Source: Sulfurimonas sp.
GTDB lineage: Bacteria > Campylobacterota > Campylobacteria > Campylobacterales > Sulfurimonadaceae
NCBI GenBank assembly: GCA_027071075.1
Contig: JALSUU010000101.1
Coordinates: forward strand, 1 to 33,657
Direction of reading: 5' to 3'
DNA length: 33,657 nt
In this document: positions 1-8,281 of the stretch, piece after piece
How positions within the stretch are numbered: position 1 is the stretch's first letter
How the letters are laid out: every line of letters starts with the position of its first letter
Notes under the pieces: model-generated
What the model saw: only the letters and a program-made list of their open reading frames with translations
Told to the model about the DNA's origin: nothing
The model's database searches: none
Program-made: the position numbers and the translations under genes

Positions 1-56
1 GCATCATCCCAATTTACAAATTTTCCATTCATCCAAATATATTTGGCAGCGTCCAT
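1..56 (-). CDS. ilvE: Branched-chain amino acid aminotransferase, N-terminal fragment
   Basis: This is the first 18 codons of a gene running off the left edge, so it is absent from the ORF track. The minus strand reads MDAAKYIWMNGKFVNWDD, which I recognise as the N-terminus of the PLP-dependent (fold type IV) branched-chain aminotransferase. That enzyme transfers the amino group between glutamate and the 2-oxo acids of leucine, isoleucine and valine. A good ribosome site (GGAG) lies 5 bases before the ATG, and a possible -10 box TAAAAT sits on the minus strand at 90-95. The gene is divergent from the desaturase. No catalytic residue is visible in this fragment, so the name rests on N-terminal resemblance only. 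Confidence 0.75.
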   Translation of the reverse strand, partial: MDAAKYIWMNGKFVNWDD

Positions 57-145
57 AAATTCTCCAATTTTTATCTTTTAATTGTTGCTATTTTATCCAA
101 AATGCTATTTATATTTCATTAATTACGCAAAGGGTTACAAATTAA

Positions 146-175
146 TTACATAATTTAAGTTTTTTTCTATATAAT
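146..175 (+). promoter_or_regulatory. Sigma70-type promoter of the desaturase gene
   Basis: A perfect -10 box TATAAT lies at 170-175. A weak -35 (TTACAT, 146-151) is 18 bases upstream. Transcription would start near 182, just before the GAGGA ribosome site of the TTG-started desaturase. The -35 match is poor, as is common in Campylobacterota promoters. Confidence 0.5.
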
Positions 176-201
176 AAGAGAAACAATTTGAGGAATATAT
201 A

Positions 202-1371
202 TTGGCACAGGTATATGCAGATTACAGAGATGTTGATCAAAAAGAGTTAGAAAAAGATATAGATGCTATTAAAGTGACTATTGGAGGAAGAACGCAAGAA
301 GATTTTGACCATCTTTTAAAGCTTGAGCTATGGGGGAGAAGTGCTACAATCGGTGGATTTGCACTTATTGCCTTAGTTGTTATACTCTCTACAACTGCTT
401 CGGCTCTCTCTCCTCTTCTCTTTTGGTTAGGAGGAATTTTAGGTGCTACTCTTATGGGAGTTGGTAATGTAGGAAGATGGGCAAATGTTACGCATCCAAT
501 TTTACATGGGGCCTACGATAAAGTGCCGAACATCCCTTTTAGATACACAAAAAAAGGCTATGCCGCTGGGAATCGCCGTTGGATTGATTGGTTAGATTGG
601 ATCAAACCTGATGCTTGGGCTTTTGAGCATAACATTATGCATCATTACCATTTAGGGGAAGATGATGATCCTGATAATGTTGAATCAAATATGGTTTGGT
701 TGCATGAGTGGAAGGCACCGATGATTTTTAAGTATATGTTCGTATATGCCTTTGCTGCTGTTTGGAAACTTGCTTATTATGCACCAAATACATTGCGTAT
801 TTTAGCAAACAAAGAACGCATTAAAAGAAAAGAGAAACCATCATCAGATTATGAGCTGAGTCCTTTTACTAAAAATGGTTTAGAGTTATGGAAAAACTAT
901 ATTATACCTTATGGACTTTTTCAGTTTGTTTTCTTACCTCTTCTCTTTTTACCTTTTGGTTTTGATGCAGTTATAAGTGCTTTTATATTTTTGGTGATAG
1001 CAGAAGCTATTGCGAATATGTGGTCTTTTTTAGTGATTGTACCCAATCACTCTGCTGAAGATATTTACCAATTTTCAACGCCACATAAGAATCAAGGAGA
1101 GTACTACCTTCGTCAAATTATGGGAAGTGTGAATTACAATACTGGTTCTGATCTTATAGACTTTTCACATGGTTTTTTAAACTATCAGATAGAGCATCAC
1201 CTCTTTCCTGACATGCCACACAGTTTTTATCAAAAAATGCAACCAATAGTAAAAGAAATTTGTAAAAAACACAACTTAGAGTATAGACAAGAGTCAGTAT
1301 TTAAAAGAATCCTTATGACAATTGATCTTATGGTAGGAAAAACAAAAGTTCTTCGTATAGATGGAATATAA
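202..1371 (+). CDS. Membrane fatty-acid desaturase
   Basis: An integral membrane, di-iron, oxygen-dependent desaturase that introduces double bonds into acyl chains (389 aa). Three histidine clusters fit the family: HPILH (about residues 98-102), HNIMHH (143-148) and QIEHH (329-333). Hydrophobic segments lie near 48-65, 70-90, 170-195 and 235-285. The last cluster, Q-I-E-H-H, is typical of the linoleoyl-CoA/acyl-lipid desaturase branch (PF00487) rather than stearoyl-CoA Delta9 enzymes. The start is TTG; GAGGA at 190-194 with 7-base spacing supports it. The gene is monocistronic, between a divergent ilvE and the flagellar operon. Its likely role is adapting membrane fluidity. Substrate and position of desaturation cannot be read from the sequence. 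Confidence 0.85.
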   Translation: MAQVYADYRDVDQKELEKDIDAIKVTIGGRTQEDFDHLLKLELWGRSATIGGFALIALVVILSTTASALSPLLFWLGGILGATLMGVGNVGRWANVTHPILHGAYDKVPNIPFRYTKKGYAAGNRRWIDWLDWIKPDAWAFEHNIMHHYHLGEDDDPDNVESNMVWLHEWKAPMIFKYMFVYAFAAVWKLAYYAPNTLRILANKERIKRKEKPSSDYELSPFTKNGLELWKNYIIPYGLFQFVFLPLLFLPFGFDAVISAFIFLVIAEAIANMWSFLVIVPNHSAEDIYQFSTPHKNQGEYYLRQIMGSVNYNTGSDLIDFSHGFLNYQIEHHLFPDMPHSFYQKMQPIVKEICKKHNLEYRQESVFKRILMTIDLMVGKTKVLRIDGI

Positions 1372-1380
1372 AGCAGTTTA

Positions 1381-1396
1381 TGGAATAAAATTTGCT
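1381..1396 (+). promoter_or_regulatory. Candidate sigma54 (RpoN) promoter of flgB-flgC-fliE-ftsI
   Basis: TGG at 1381-1383 and TTGCT at 1392-1396 place the invariant GG and GC dinucleotides exactly 10 bases apart, as in the TGGCAC-N5-TTGC consensus; the CAC part is replaced by AAT. It sits only 9 bases after the desaturase stop and about 45 bases before flgB, in the right orientation. Many rod and hook genes of Campylobacterota are RpoN/FlgSR controlled, which makes the assignment plausible. No TATAAT box is seen in this gap. Confidence 0.55.
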
Positions 1397-1439
1397 TTAT
1401 CTTTTGTAAATAAAAAATAATATTTCAAAAGGAGTTAGA

Positions 1440-1868
1440 ATGATTCAAGTATCTCGTACTGCTGTCTTACTTAAAGATGCCCTCAACTACCGTTCAGCAC
1501 GACAAGATATGATTGCATCAAATATCGCAAACGCTGATACACCTAACTATAAACCTAGAGATATTAGTTTTGAACAGTCACTCATTGCAAAAAAAGCGGA
1601 TCTTCTAAAAAGAGATACCCATACGCTTAAAATGGCACAAACCAATGCAGCACATATCAAACCACAAAGTGAAACTGCTTCATACAAGCCAACACTTTTT
1701 TTTAGAGATGGTCACATGGCTAGAAATGATGGGAATAGTGTTGATATCGATGTTGAGACAACAGAGATGAGTAAAAACTCCATCATGTATAACGCGATTA
1801 TTGGTGCTATGAAAAAAGATAGTATGATTTTTAAGAGTGTGATTGAAGCATCACAAAAACTAAACTAG
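1440..1868 (+). CDS. flgB: Flagellar basal-body rod protein FlgB
   Basis: A proximal rod subunit of the flagellar basal body (142 aa, usual length), exported by the flagellar type III apparatus and assembled in the periplasm. The N-terminus carries the rod/hook family motif around residues 20-40 (RQDMIASNIANADTPNYKP). The C-terminus is helical and would pair with the N-terminal helix in a coiled coil. The family has no signal peptide, and none is seen. A strong ribosome site (AAGGAG) precedes the ATG. It is first in an operon with flgC (8-base gap), fliE and ftsI, probably driven by the sigma54-like promoter just upstream. Confidence 0.95.
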   Translation: MIQVSRTAVLLKDALNYRSARQDMIASNIANADTPNYKPRDISFEQSLIAKKADLLKRDTHTLKMAQTNAAHIKPQSETASYKPTLFFRDGHMARNDGNSVDIDVETTEMSKNSIMYNAIIGAMKKDSMIFKSVIEASQKLN

Positions 1869-1876
1869 GATAGATT

Positions 1877-2371
1877 ATGAGTAATTTTTTAAGCAGTTTT
1901 GACATTGCAGGATATGGTCTCTCTGCACAGCGTGTTCGTGTAAACACTATCTCAAGTAATATCGCTAATGCCCAAACTACTCGTACTGAAGAGGGTGGGC
2001 CCTATCGTCGTAGAGAAGTTGTTTTTAAAGCGATTGACTTTAACCAAAAGTTTAACGATGCACTCTCTAAAATGAGTCAGAGTGATACATATGAAGACCC
2101 TTTATCTCTTGGAGAGTTTGGAAAAAAAGTAAATCCTGCTATAATGAGCGTAGTAGTTGATAAAATATCAAGAGATGACTCAAAACCAAAAATGAAATTT
2201 GAGCCAAATCACCCCGATGCAGATGCTTCTGGATATGTTGCCTATCCAAATATTAATCCTGTAATCGAAATGGCCGATTTAGTAGAAGCAACTCGCTCAT
2301 ACCAAGCAAATGTTGCGGCATTTCAAAGTTCAAAAGATATGGCAAATAGTGCAATATCTTTACTACAATAA
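1877..2371 (+). CDS. flgC: Flagellar basal-body rod protein FlgC
   Basis: A proximal rod subunit (164 aa) that assembles with FlgB, FlgF and FlgG to form the drive shaft. The N-terminal rod signature (RVNTISSNIANAQTT) and the C-terminal family motif (EMADLVEATRSYQANVAAF, near residues 130-150) are both present. The length is somewhat longer than the roughly 134 aa of enteric FlgC because of a central insert, which is usual in Campylobacterota. It follows flgB by 8 bases and precedes fliE by 19, so the three are co-transcribed. Confidence 0.95.
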   Translation: MSNFLSSFDIAGYGLSAQRVRVNTISSNIANAQTTRTEEGGPYRRREVVFKAIDFNQKFNDALSKMSQSDTYEDPLSLGEFGKKVNPAIMSVVVDKISRDDSKPKMKFEPNHPDADASGYVAYPNINPVIEMADLVEATRSYQANVAAFQSSKDMANSAISLLQ

Positions 2372-2390
2372 AAGTTAAAAGGAGAATCAG

Positions 2391-2696
2391 GTGAACAATG
2401 TTACTGGACTAACGGGCACATCAACAGCCGACTTACTTAAACAAAAAAGTAAGATAGATACTCCATCAACGGGTGGCGAAGCTTTTGCAAACCAGCTTAA
2501 ATCTGCACTTAACGAAGTAAATGAACTTCAAGAAAACAAAGAAGTAGCAGTTGCAGATCTTGCTACTGGGCAGGTAAAAGATCTACATCAAGCAGCTATT
2601 GCCATTGGTAAAGCAGAACTCAGTATGAAACTAATGCTTGAGATAAGAAACAAAGCACTCAACGCATATAAAGAGATAGGAAGAACCCAACTCTAA
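2391..2696 (+). CDS. fliE: Flagellar hook-basal body protein FliE
   Basis: A small adaptor (101 aa) that joins the MS ring/export gate to the proximal rod and is the first axial protein exported. The C-terminal half matches the family (VADLATGQVKDLHQAAIAIG, then LSMKLMLEIRNKALNAYKEI ending in RTQL). The start is GTG at 2391, preceded by AGGAG about 6 bases upstream. The stop is only 3 bases from the ftsI ATG, so translation of ftsI is probably coupled to it. Confidence 0.93.
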   Translation: MNNVTGLTGTSTADLLKQKSKIDTPSTGGEAFANQLKSALNEVNELQENKEVAVADLATGQVKDLHQAAIAIGKAELSMKLMLEIRNKALNAYKEIGRTQL

Positions 2697-2699
2697 TCT

Positions 2700-4502
2700 A
2701 TGCTAAATCAAAATAGAAGTAAAAAGATACTCTTTCTTTATGGATTGATATCTACAGGTTTTTTACTTTTTGTAACTGTAATGCTCTTTACAGTAATTAA
2801 ACCCCGACATCTTCCGAGCATATATGCAAAAGAGAGTTCCCGTGCACAAAGAGGAAGTATTATCTCAGCAGATGGCTTTCACCTAGCAACTACAAAAAAA
2901 CTCTATAAAGTCGTTGTAAACACCCGATATATTGATCCTAATAAAAAAAATCTTTTCATAGAACTCTTTAGTATCTACTCAGGCATAAACACAAAAGAGA
3001 TAAAAAAACGACTCTCTCACAAAAAAGGTATAGTAGTCCTTAGCTATAATATTCCTCAAATTCAAGCACACTACCTCAAAGAATTAGCAAGAGAGTTACG
3101 CCGATTTAAAGTTTTTATGGAGTTAAAAAACAAAAGAACGGGTCTGCGTTCTGTGCATGGTCTCAGCATAATTGAGAGTGGAGAGAGCCGTGAATACCCT
3201 TATGGAAAGCTTCTTACTCCTATTTTAGGCTATCCCCATAAACTCGAAGATGATGGTTACACTTCTATTAAAGGTGTGAAGGGTTTAGAGAGACGCTTTG
3301 ATGATGTTCTTTCAGCGAGACAAAATGGCTCAAGCCGTGGTAAACGCGATGTCAATAGCTATATAATTTTAAATAAAGATAGTTTTACAAAAGCTAAAAT
3401 TGATGGTCTAGATATTAAACTTACTATCCCTATCTCTTTTCAGATTAAAATAGAACGCATGCTCGATAGTATGAAAAAAGAGATTCGCGCAAAACAGATT
3501 ATGATAACAATTATGAACTCTCAAACAGGGGATGTCTATGCCATGGCAAGTTCTAATAGGTTCTACCCAAAAAAAATCAAAAGAAGTGATTATCCTTCTC
3601 TAAACTCTGGGATGACCGAGTACAGTTTTGAGCCAGGAAGTGTTATAAAACCCATAACTTTCTCCCTACTACTAGAACATGGCTTAGTCAATCCCTATGA
3701 TTTAGTCAATGGGCACAATGGTCGTTATAGGATGGGGCGTAAAGTGATTACAGATGAGCATAAATTTGATTGGTTGAGTGCTGAAAATGTCATTGTCTAC
3801 TCATCAAATATTGGTATGGCACAACTCTCACAAAAACTTTCAGGATATGAATTTCATGAAGGACTCAAAAAATTTGGATTTTCCAAACAATCTACACCTG
3901 ATTTAATTTATGAAAGATTAGGTTCTATTCCATCACCAAAAAGATTAGAGAATAAAATCTATAAAGCTACCTGTTCATACGGTTATGGAATGCAAGCCAA
4001 TCTGATGCAACTGCTCCATGCCTATTCAGCTTTTAATAACAATGGTCGTACAGTCTACCCAAAAATAGTCTCTGCCTTTATAGATGAGCATAACAAAGAG
4101 AGTAAAACACCTTACACCAAACCTATTCAAGTCATTAAAAGTTCTACTGCAGCTATCATGAAAAAGATTCTTATCAAAACAGTGAATGAAGGAACAGGGA
4201 AAAAAGCGATTACCCCTGGTATTGTAGTGGGTGGAAAGACGGGAACTGCCCATATTGTTGAGAAGAAAAAATATATAAACAAGTATAACACTGCTTTTAT
4301 GGGTTTTGCAAACGATGCAAAGCACAAATACTCCATCGGTGTGGTAGTAGTCCAACCTAAAAAGAGCCAGTTTGCATCACAAACAGCTGTTCCTGTCTTT
4401 AAAAAGGCTGTTGATATTATGATTGAAGATGGATATTTAACACCCTCTTTAAATCCAAAGATTGTCAAGAAGACGCGTTCTTCCCACAAGCACCTCCACT
4501 AA
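2700..4502 (+). CDS. ftsI: Penicillin-binding protein, septal peptidoglycan transpeptidase FtsI/PBP3 type
   Basis: A membrane-anchored class B penicillin-binding protein (600 aa) that cross-links peptidoglycan, most likely at the division septum. One N-terminal membrane helix (about 10-33) is followed by a dimerisation domain and the transpeptidase domain. The three active-site motifs are intact: S313-V-I-K, S367-S-N and K512-T-G (GGKTGTAHI). No ribosome site is placed correctly before the ATG, which lies 3 bases after fliE, so translational coupling is likely. The same fliE-ftsI adjacency occurs in Helicobacter, supporting FtsI over an elongation PBP2. The 3' end overlaps the convergent panC by 54 bases. 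Confidence 0.9.
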   Translation: MLNQNRSKKILFLYGLISTGFLLFVTVMLFTVIKPRHLPSIYAKESSRAQRGSIISADGFHLATTKKLYKVVVNTRYIDPNKKNLFIELFSIYSGINTKEIKKRLSHKKGIVVLSYNIPQIQAHYLKELARELRRFKVFMELKNKRTGLRSVHGLSIIESGESREYPYGKLLTPILGYPHKLEDDGYTSIKGVKGLERRFDDVLSARQNGSSRGKRDVNSYIILNKDSFTKAKIDGLDIKLTIPISFQIKIERMLDSMKKEIRAKQIMITIMNSQTGDVYAMASSNRFYPKKIKRSDYPSLNSGMTEYSFEPGSVIKPITFSLLLEHGLVNPYDLVNGHNGRYRMGRKVITDEHKFDWLSAENVIVYSSNIGMAQLSQKLSGYEFHEGLKKFGFSKQSTPDLIYERLGSIPSPKRLENKIYKATCSYGYGMQANLMQLLHAYSAFNNNGRTVYPKIVSAFIDEHNKESKTPYTKPIQVIKSSTAAIMKKILIKTVNEGTGKKAITPGIVVGGKTGTAHIVEKKKYINKYNTAFMGFANDAKHKYSIGVVVVQPKKSQFASQTAVPVFKKAVDIMIEDGYLTPSLNPKIVKKTRSSHKHLH

Positions 4503-5270
4503 AATAATACTCTTAGAGAGTTGCACTTCTCTTATATACTCAAAATCACGATTTAAAATCTCTACATATCCAATCTCAAGTGGCGATAAAATTCTAAGCA
4601 TTTTTTCTTTAATCACTGTAATATCTAACTCTCCACTGCCAACCATCTTTGTCGCCTCATAGAGAGCTGTAGATATTTTTAAAGCCTTAACTCTCTCCTC
4701 TTTACTCAGATAAATATTCCGACTACTCATAGCTAGTCCATCACTCTCTCGTACGGTATCCACAGGAACGATTACTACACTCATAAAAAGTTGTTTTACC
4801 ATTAAGCTAATGAGATTTAACTGTTGTGCATCTTTTTTACCAAAATAGGCAAAATCAGGATTCACTATGTTAAAAAGCTTATTAACAACTGTTAAGACTC
4901 CATTAAAATGTCCTGGTCGCGTAGCACCCTCAAGTACAAAGCCTCGTACATTTGGAGCAACTATAGAGAGTTCATCCTCTCCATATATATCCTTAGCTTG
5001 AGGTAAGAACACGACATCTACTCCAGAAAGTTCACATATTTTCAAATCTGCATCATTGCGTGATGGATAACTCTCTAAATCTTCTCCTTGCAAAAATTGC
5101 GTAGGGTTCACAAAGATAGAGACAACTACAAACGCACACTCCTCTTTAGCCCTTTTTATAAGAGAGAGGTGCCCATCATGCAAGGCTCCCATAGTAGGAA
5201 CAAATCCTACTCTTTTACTCATAGTTTTAAGATAAGTTTTTAGCTCTAACGCATCTGAAATAATCTTCAT
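4449..5270 (-). CDS. panC: Pantothenate synthetase
   Basis: ATP-dependent ligation of pantoate and beta-alanine to pantothenate, the last step of vitamin B5 (CoA precursor) synthesis; cytoplasmic. The length (273 aa) is close to the usual 280. Nucleotidyl-transferase motifs are clear: PTMGALHDGH (H31 and H34, the HxGH box), NPTQF, FGKKDAQQ, and the AMSSRN stretch that is the KMSKS equivalent. The C-terminus (VGRTRLLDN) is the normal family end, so the 54-base antisense overlap with the ftsI 3' end is genuine coding overlap on both strands. It is divergent from prfB across a 53-base gap with TATAAT-type boxes. Confidence 0.95.
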   Translation of the reverse strand: MKIISDALELKTYLKTMSKRVGFVPTMGALHDGHLSLIKRAKEECAFVVVSIFVNPTQFLQGEDLESYPSRNDADLKICELSGVDVVFLPQAKDIYGEDELSIVAPNVRGFVLEGATRPGHFNGVLTVVNKLFNIVNPDFAYFGKKDAQQLNLISLMVKQLFMSVVIVPVDTVRESDGLAMSSRNIYLSKEERVKALKISTALYEATKMVGSGELDITVIKEKMLRILSPLEIGYVEILNRDFEYIREVQLSKSIILVEVLVGRTRLLDNLWI

Positions 5271-5323
5271 TTTAAGTCCATATATAATATAATCATAATT
5301 ATACTACAGATGGAATAACTTTT
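5271..5323. promoter_or_regulatory. Divergent panC/prfB promoter region
   Basis: The 53-base gap is almost entirely A and T. It contains TATAAT boxes on the plus strand (in TATATAATATAATC) and one on the minus strand (RC of ATTATA in the AATTATACT stretch). Each start codon is close enough for a short leader. No convincing -35 on either side. Confidence 0.4.
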
Positions 5324-6421
5324 ATGGATAATTATGAATATACAGAACTTTTAAAGAGTGTAAAACTTAAAATGGACAATATCACCGATGTTGTCGAACC
5401 TAATAAAATAAAAAAAAGACTCTCTGAGATAGAAGAGCTTGAAAATGATCAGGAGTTTTGGAATGATGCTACTTATGCTGCTAAAATTCAAAAAGAGAAA
5501 ACCCAACTCCAAAGAAAACTAGATAAATATACTCTAGCCAACGATGCAGTCAATGATGCTATAGAGTTATATGAGATGGCAAAAGAGGAGAGTGATGAGG
5601 AGTCGCTTGAAGCGCTCTACAGTGATGCCCCAACCCTCCAAGAGCAGATAAGAACGATGGAGATAGAGGTACTTCTCAGTGGAGAGAGTGATGCGAACAA
5701 TGCCATAATTTCTATTCATCCAGGTGCTGGAGGTACAGAGTCACAAGATTGGGCACAAATGCTCCTTCGCATGTACAAACGATGGGCAGAGAGACGAGGT
5801 TTTAGTGTAGAAGTCCTAGACTTTCAATCAGGAGAAGAAGCGGGAATCAAAGATGTTTCCTTTATAGTCAAAGGTGAAAATGCCTATGGGTACCTCAAAG
5901 TAGAAAATGGTATTCATAGACTTGTTCGTATCTCACCTTTTGACTCCAATGCTAAACGCCATACTTCGTTCTCTTCTGTAATGGTCTCTCCCGAGATTGA
6001 TGATGATATTAACATAGTTATAGAAGATAAAGATATTCGTGTCGATACATACCGTGCTAGTGGCTCTGGTGGACAACATGTCAACAAAACGGAGTCTGCT
6101 ATTAGACTCACGCATATTGAGACTGGTGTCGTTGTTCAGTGTCAAAATGATAGAAGTCAGCATAAAAATAAAGCAACCGCTATGAAGATGTTAAAATCGC
6201 GTCTTTATGAGTTAGAACTTGAAGCACAAAAAGCTGAAAAAGATGGCATCTCAAAAAGTGAAATAGGCTGGGGGCATCAAATTCGTTCTTATGTGATGCA
6301 ACCCTATCAACAAGTAAAAGATACCCGCTCAAATGAAGCACTCTCAAATATATCTGGCATACTAGATGGTGATATAGATAAAATGATAGAGGGTGTACTC
6401 ATAGCTATGAACCGCTCTTAA
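5324..6421 (+). CDS. prfB: Peptide chain release factor 2
   Basis: Class I release factor reading UAA and UGA in the ribosomal A site and triggering peptidyl-tRNA hydrolysis (365 aa, usual length). The stop-codon-reading tripeptide SPF (204-206) identifies RF2 rather than RF1 (which has PxT). The catalytic GGQ is at 249-251 in [14 protein letters not shown]. The N-terminal coiled-coil domain precedes them. Unlike E. coli, the reading frame is continuous with no in-frame UGA near codon 26, so the autoregulatory +1 frameshift is absent. The 3' end overlaps the convergent small membrane-protein gene by 17 bases. Confidence 0.96.
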   Translation: MDNYEYTELLKSVKLKMDNITDVVEPNKIKKRLSEIEELENDQEFWNDATYAAKIQKEKTQLQRKLDKYTLANDAVNDAIELYEMAKEESDEESLEALYSDAPTLQEQIRTMEIEVLLSGESDANNAIISIHPGAGGTESQDWAQMLLRMYKRWAERRGFSVEVLDFQSGEEAGIKDVSFIVKGENAYGYLKVENGIHRLVRISPFDSNAKRHTSFSSVMVSPEIDDDINIVIEDKDIRVDTYRASGSGGQHVNKTESAIRLTHIETGVVVQCQNDRSQHKNKATAMKMLKSRLYELELEAQKAEKDGISKSEIGWGHQIRSYVMQPYQQVKDTRSNEALSNISGILDGDIDKMIEGVLIAMNRS

Positions 6422-6758
6422 TTAGCTTTTTTCTTAAAAAGCTATATCCCAAGGAAGCACTTCCTAAAACCATAGCCAAAATTGTAAGATACTCAAACTG
6501 CTTCTTTTGTGTCTCTTTGAGTTTTTTTAAAAAATGTCTCTTGTCTACTTTTTTCTTTTCTGTTTTAGAACTACCTCCAACTACACTTGCCTCCATTCTC
6601 GCTAGGTTGGCTGTAGCTCTATCATTTTCTGAGATTACTTCTTGAGGCATCACCCAAAATCGCACTAAAAACCCAGTCAGTAAAAAGACTATACCTATAC
6701 TCCGAAATATAAGCGTTTGATGTTTTAAAAAAAATTTCAAAATATTTCCCTTTTTCAC
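6405..6758 (-). CDS. Small two-helix membrane protein of unknown function
   Basis: I do not recognise the family. The frame encodes up to 117 aa with two hydrophobic helices (roughly residues 15-35 and 90-112) flanking a lysine-rich soluble loop ([20 protein letters not shown]). Both ends probably face the same side. The track start is GTG at 6758, but it has almost no leader from a TATAAT box at 6776-6781. A TTG at 6740 is preceded by AAGGGA and may be the real start (111 aa). It is convergent with prfB, overlapping its last 17 bases, and divergent from bpt. It could be a conserved Campylobacterota membrane protein; function cannot be inferred. Confidence 0.6.
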   Translation of the reverse strand: MKKGNILKFFLKHQTLIFRSIGIVFLLTGFLVRFWVMPQEVISENDRATANLARMEASVVGGSSKTEKKKVDKRHFLKKLKETQKKQFEYLTILAMVLGSASLGYSFLRKKLIKSGS

Positions 6759-6803
6759 TCTTTACAAAGAACTCTATTATACAAATTATGTCAAAATTTG
6801 CGT

Positions 6804-7517
6804 ATGAATCTACTTAAAGAATTTTCCCTTGAAGATAAATGCTCTTATCTTGAGAATAAAAAACAAACAACCCATTATAAGATTATTGATAACTGCTCAA
6901 CACAAAGCTCTCAAGATTTAATAGAAAGAGGATTTCGCCGTTTTGGTAAAATGTACTTTAGACCTATTTGTGAGGGGTGCAGTGAGTGTCAAAGTATTAA
7001 AATAGATGTAGTAAATTATAAATTCTCTAAATCAGCACGCAGAGTTATAAAAAAAGCTTCCCATCTTAAAAGTTATATCCAGAAACCTACACTGAGTCAA
7101 GAGCACCTAGATCTGTTTGAAAAGTATCATCTACATATGCATCAGAAAAAAGAGTGGGATTATAATAAAACTACAGCAAATCACTACTATAACTCTTTTG
7201 TTGCAGGGCATGAAGAGTTTGGTCATGAGATACTCTACTTTTATGAAAATAGACTTATTGCAGTTGATTTGATTGATATCCTTGATGATGGAGTATCTTC
7301 TATATATTTTTATTATGATCCAGAATTTTCCCATCTCTCTTTAGGAAAGTACTCCCTCTATAATCAAATAAAATATGCAGCAAAAGAGAATAAGAAATGG
7401 ATTTATTTAGGATACTATGTGGAGGATTGCCCCTCTCTATCCTACAAGTCAGGGTATAAACCCTATCTTACACTTAAAGGGAGACCATCCCTTCATGAAG
7501 AGTATACTTGGAGTTAG
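6804..7517 (+). CDS. bpt: Aspartate/glutamate leucyltransferase (N-end rule)
   Basis: Transfers leucine (from Leu-tRNA) onto N-terminal Asp or Glu of proteins, marking them for ClpAP-type degradation; cytoplasmic. It belongs to the ATE1-like family, often annotated as arginyltransferase in this phylum. The N-terminal ATE domain has the conserved cysteine group CEGCSECQSI (about residues 54-63), and the C-terminal GNAT-like half contains GYYVEDCPSLSYKSGYKP. The track begins at a TTG (6798); I prefer the ATG two codons later (6804, 237 aa). No ribosome site is visible before either start, so the mRNA may be near-leaderless. Its stop overlaps the next convergent gene by 4 bases. Confidence 0.88.
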   Translation: MNLLKEFSLEDKCSYLENKKQTTHYKIIDNCSTQSSQDLIERGFRRFGKMYFRPICEGCSECQSIKIDVVNYKFSKSARRVIKKASHLKSYIQKPTLSQEHLDLFEKYHLHMHQKKEWDYNKTTANHYYNSFVAGHEEFGHEILYFYENRLIAVDLIDILDDGVSSIYFYYDPEFSHLSLGKYSLYNQIKYAAKENKKWIYLGYYVEDCPSLSYKSGYKPYLTLKGRPSLHEEYTWS

Positions 7518-8179
7518 TTAGAAAGTTCTTTCTTTTGATTTTCTCTAATCTCTTCTTGCTCTTGATCTAAATTATTCTGTAATTTTTCTTCTAGTTTTTC
7601 TTTTGCAATTCTATCATTTTCACGAATTCTTTTGATTTTCTCCTCTTCTAGCTCTTTTTGAGATTTTCTAGCTCTTTTTAAAGCCTCTTTTTGCAATTTC
7701 AGTCTTTTATCTTCTTCTAAAAAAGTCTCTATAACTCCGCTTGCATTTATATCTTCACTATGTTTATAGTAATAATCTATAATCTCCGTTTTACTCGCCG
7801 ATAAATCTAATAAACCACTATTCACAATATGAGAAAAAAGTTTAAAATTATTCTGTTTCATAGATTGGATATAACCACTTTTAACCATGCGTAGATATTC
7901 ATCATTTATTTTTGAAAGTTCTCGGAGTCTATCTAAATAGAACTTTTTATCTCTACCTTTTACTTTCGATTCCAATTCAAAACCATACTGTTTTGTTTTA
8001 TTTACATCATGAATATATTTTTGTATATCTTCTTTACTTATTTGACAAGAAGCTATATTTTGTAATTTACCTATGTTCTTTACATTATTATAAATTACAT
8101 CACCTAAGACGGCATATGGTTTTGGATTAGAAGCGATTAAGAAAGTTGTTAAGATAGTAAGTAGTAGAATTTTATACAT
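7514..8179 (-). CDS. Secreted coiled-coil protein of unknown function
   Basis: 221 aa with a signal peptide (MYKILLLTILTTFLIAS), so probably periplasmic. The middle (20-155) is mostly helical with aromatic and lysine residues. The last 65 residues (LEEDKRLKLQKEALKRARK onwards) are almost pure charged coiled coil rich in E, K, R and Q. I do not recognise the family. A TATAAT box at 8200-8205 gives it its own promoter downstream of the fusA terminator, so it is transcribed separately from the ribosomal operon although on the same strand. Confidence 0.65.
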   Translation of the reverse strand: MYKILLLTILTTFLIASNPKPYAVLGDVIYNNVKNIGKLQNIASCQISKEDIQKYIHDVNKTKQYGFELESKVKGRDKKFYLDRLRELSKINDEYLRMVKSGYIQSMKQNNFKLFSHIVNSGLLDLSASKTEIIDYYYKHSEDINASGVIETFLEEDKRLKLQKEALKRARKSQKELEEEKIKRIRENDRIAKEKLEEKLQNNLDQEQEEIRENQKKELSN

Positions 8180-8199
8180 GAAAGTCCAATTTTTTTATA

Positions 8200-8205
8200 A
8201 TTATA
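8200..8205 (-). promoter_or_regulatory. -10 box upstream of the coiled-coil protein gene
   Basis: TATAAT on the minus strand 21 bases before the ATG, between the fusA terminator and the gene. No clear -35. Confidence 0.4.
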
Positions 8206-8220
8206 GTGGATTTATAGTTT

Positions 8221-8249
8221 AAAAATATTTACTCCAAAGGGAGTAAATA
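8221..8249 (-). terminator. Rho-independent terminator of the str operon (after fusA)
   Basis: On the minus strand a perfect 10-bp stem (TATTTACTCC / GGAGTAAATA, 4-base loop) is followed by TTTTT. It lies 33 bases after the fusA stop and is the expected end of the rpsL-rpsG-fusA transcript. Confidence 0.85.
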
Positions 8250-8281
8250 GAGCGATAGAGAAATCTGAATAGAGTTACAGA

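Noticed and set aside
4127-4489. 120-aa minus-strand ORF
   Set aside because: Antisense to the conserved KTG region of ftsI; overlaps the true panC end in another frame.
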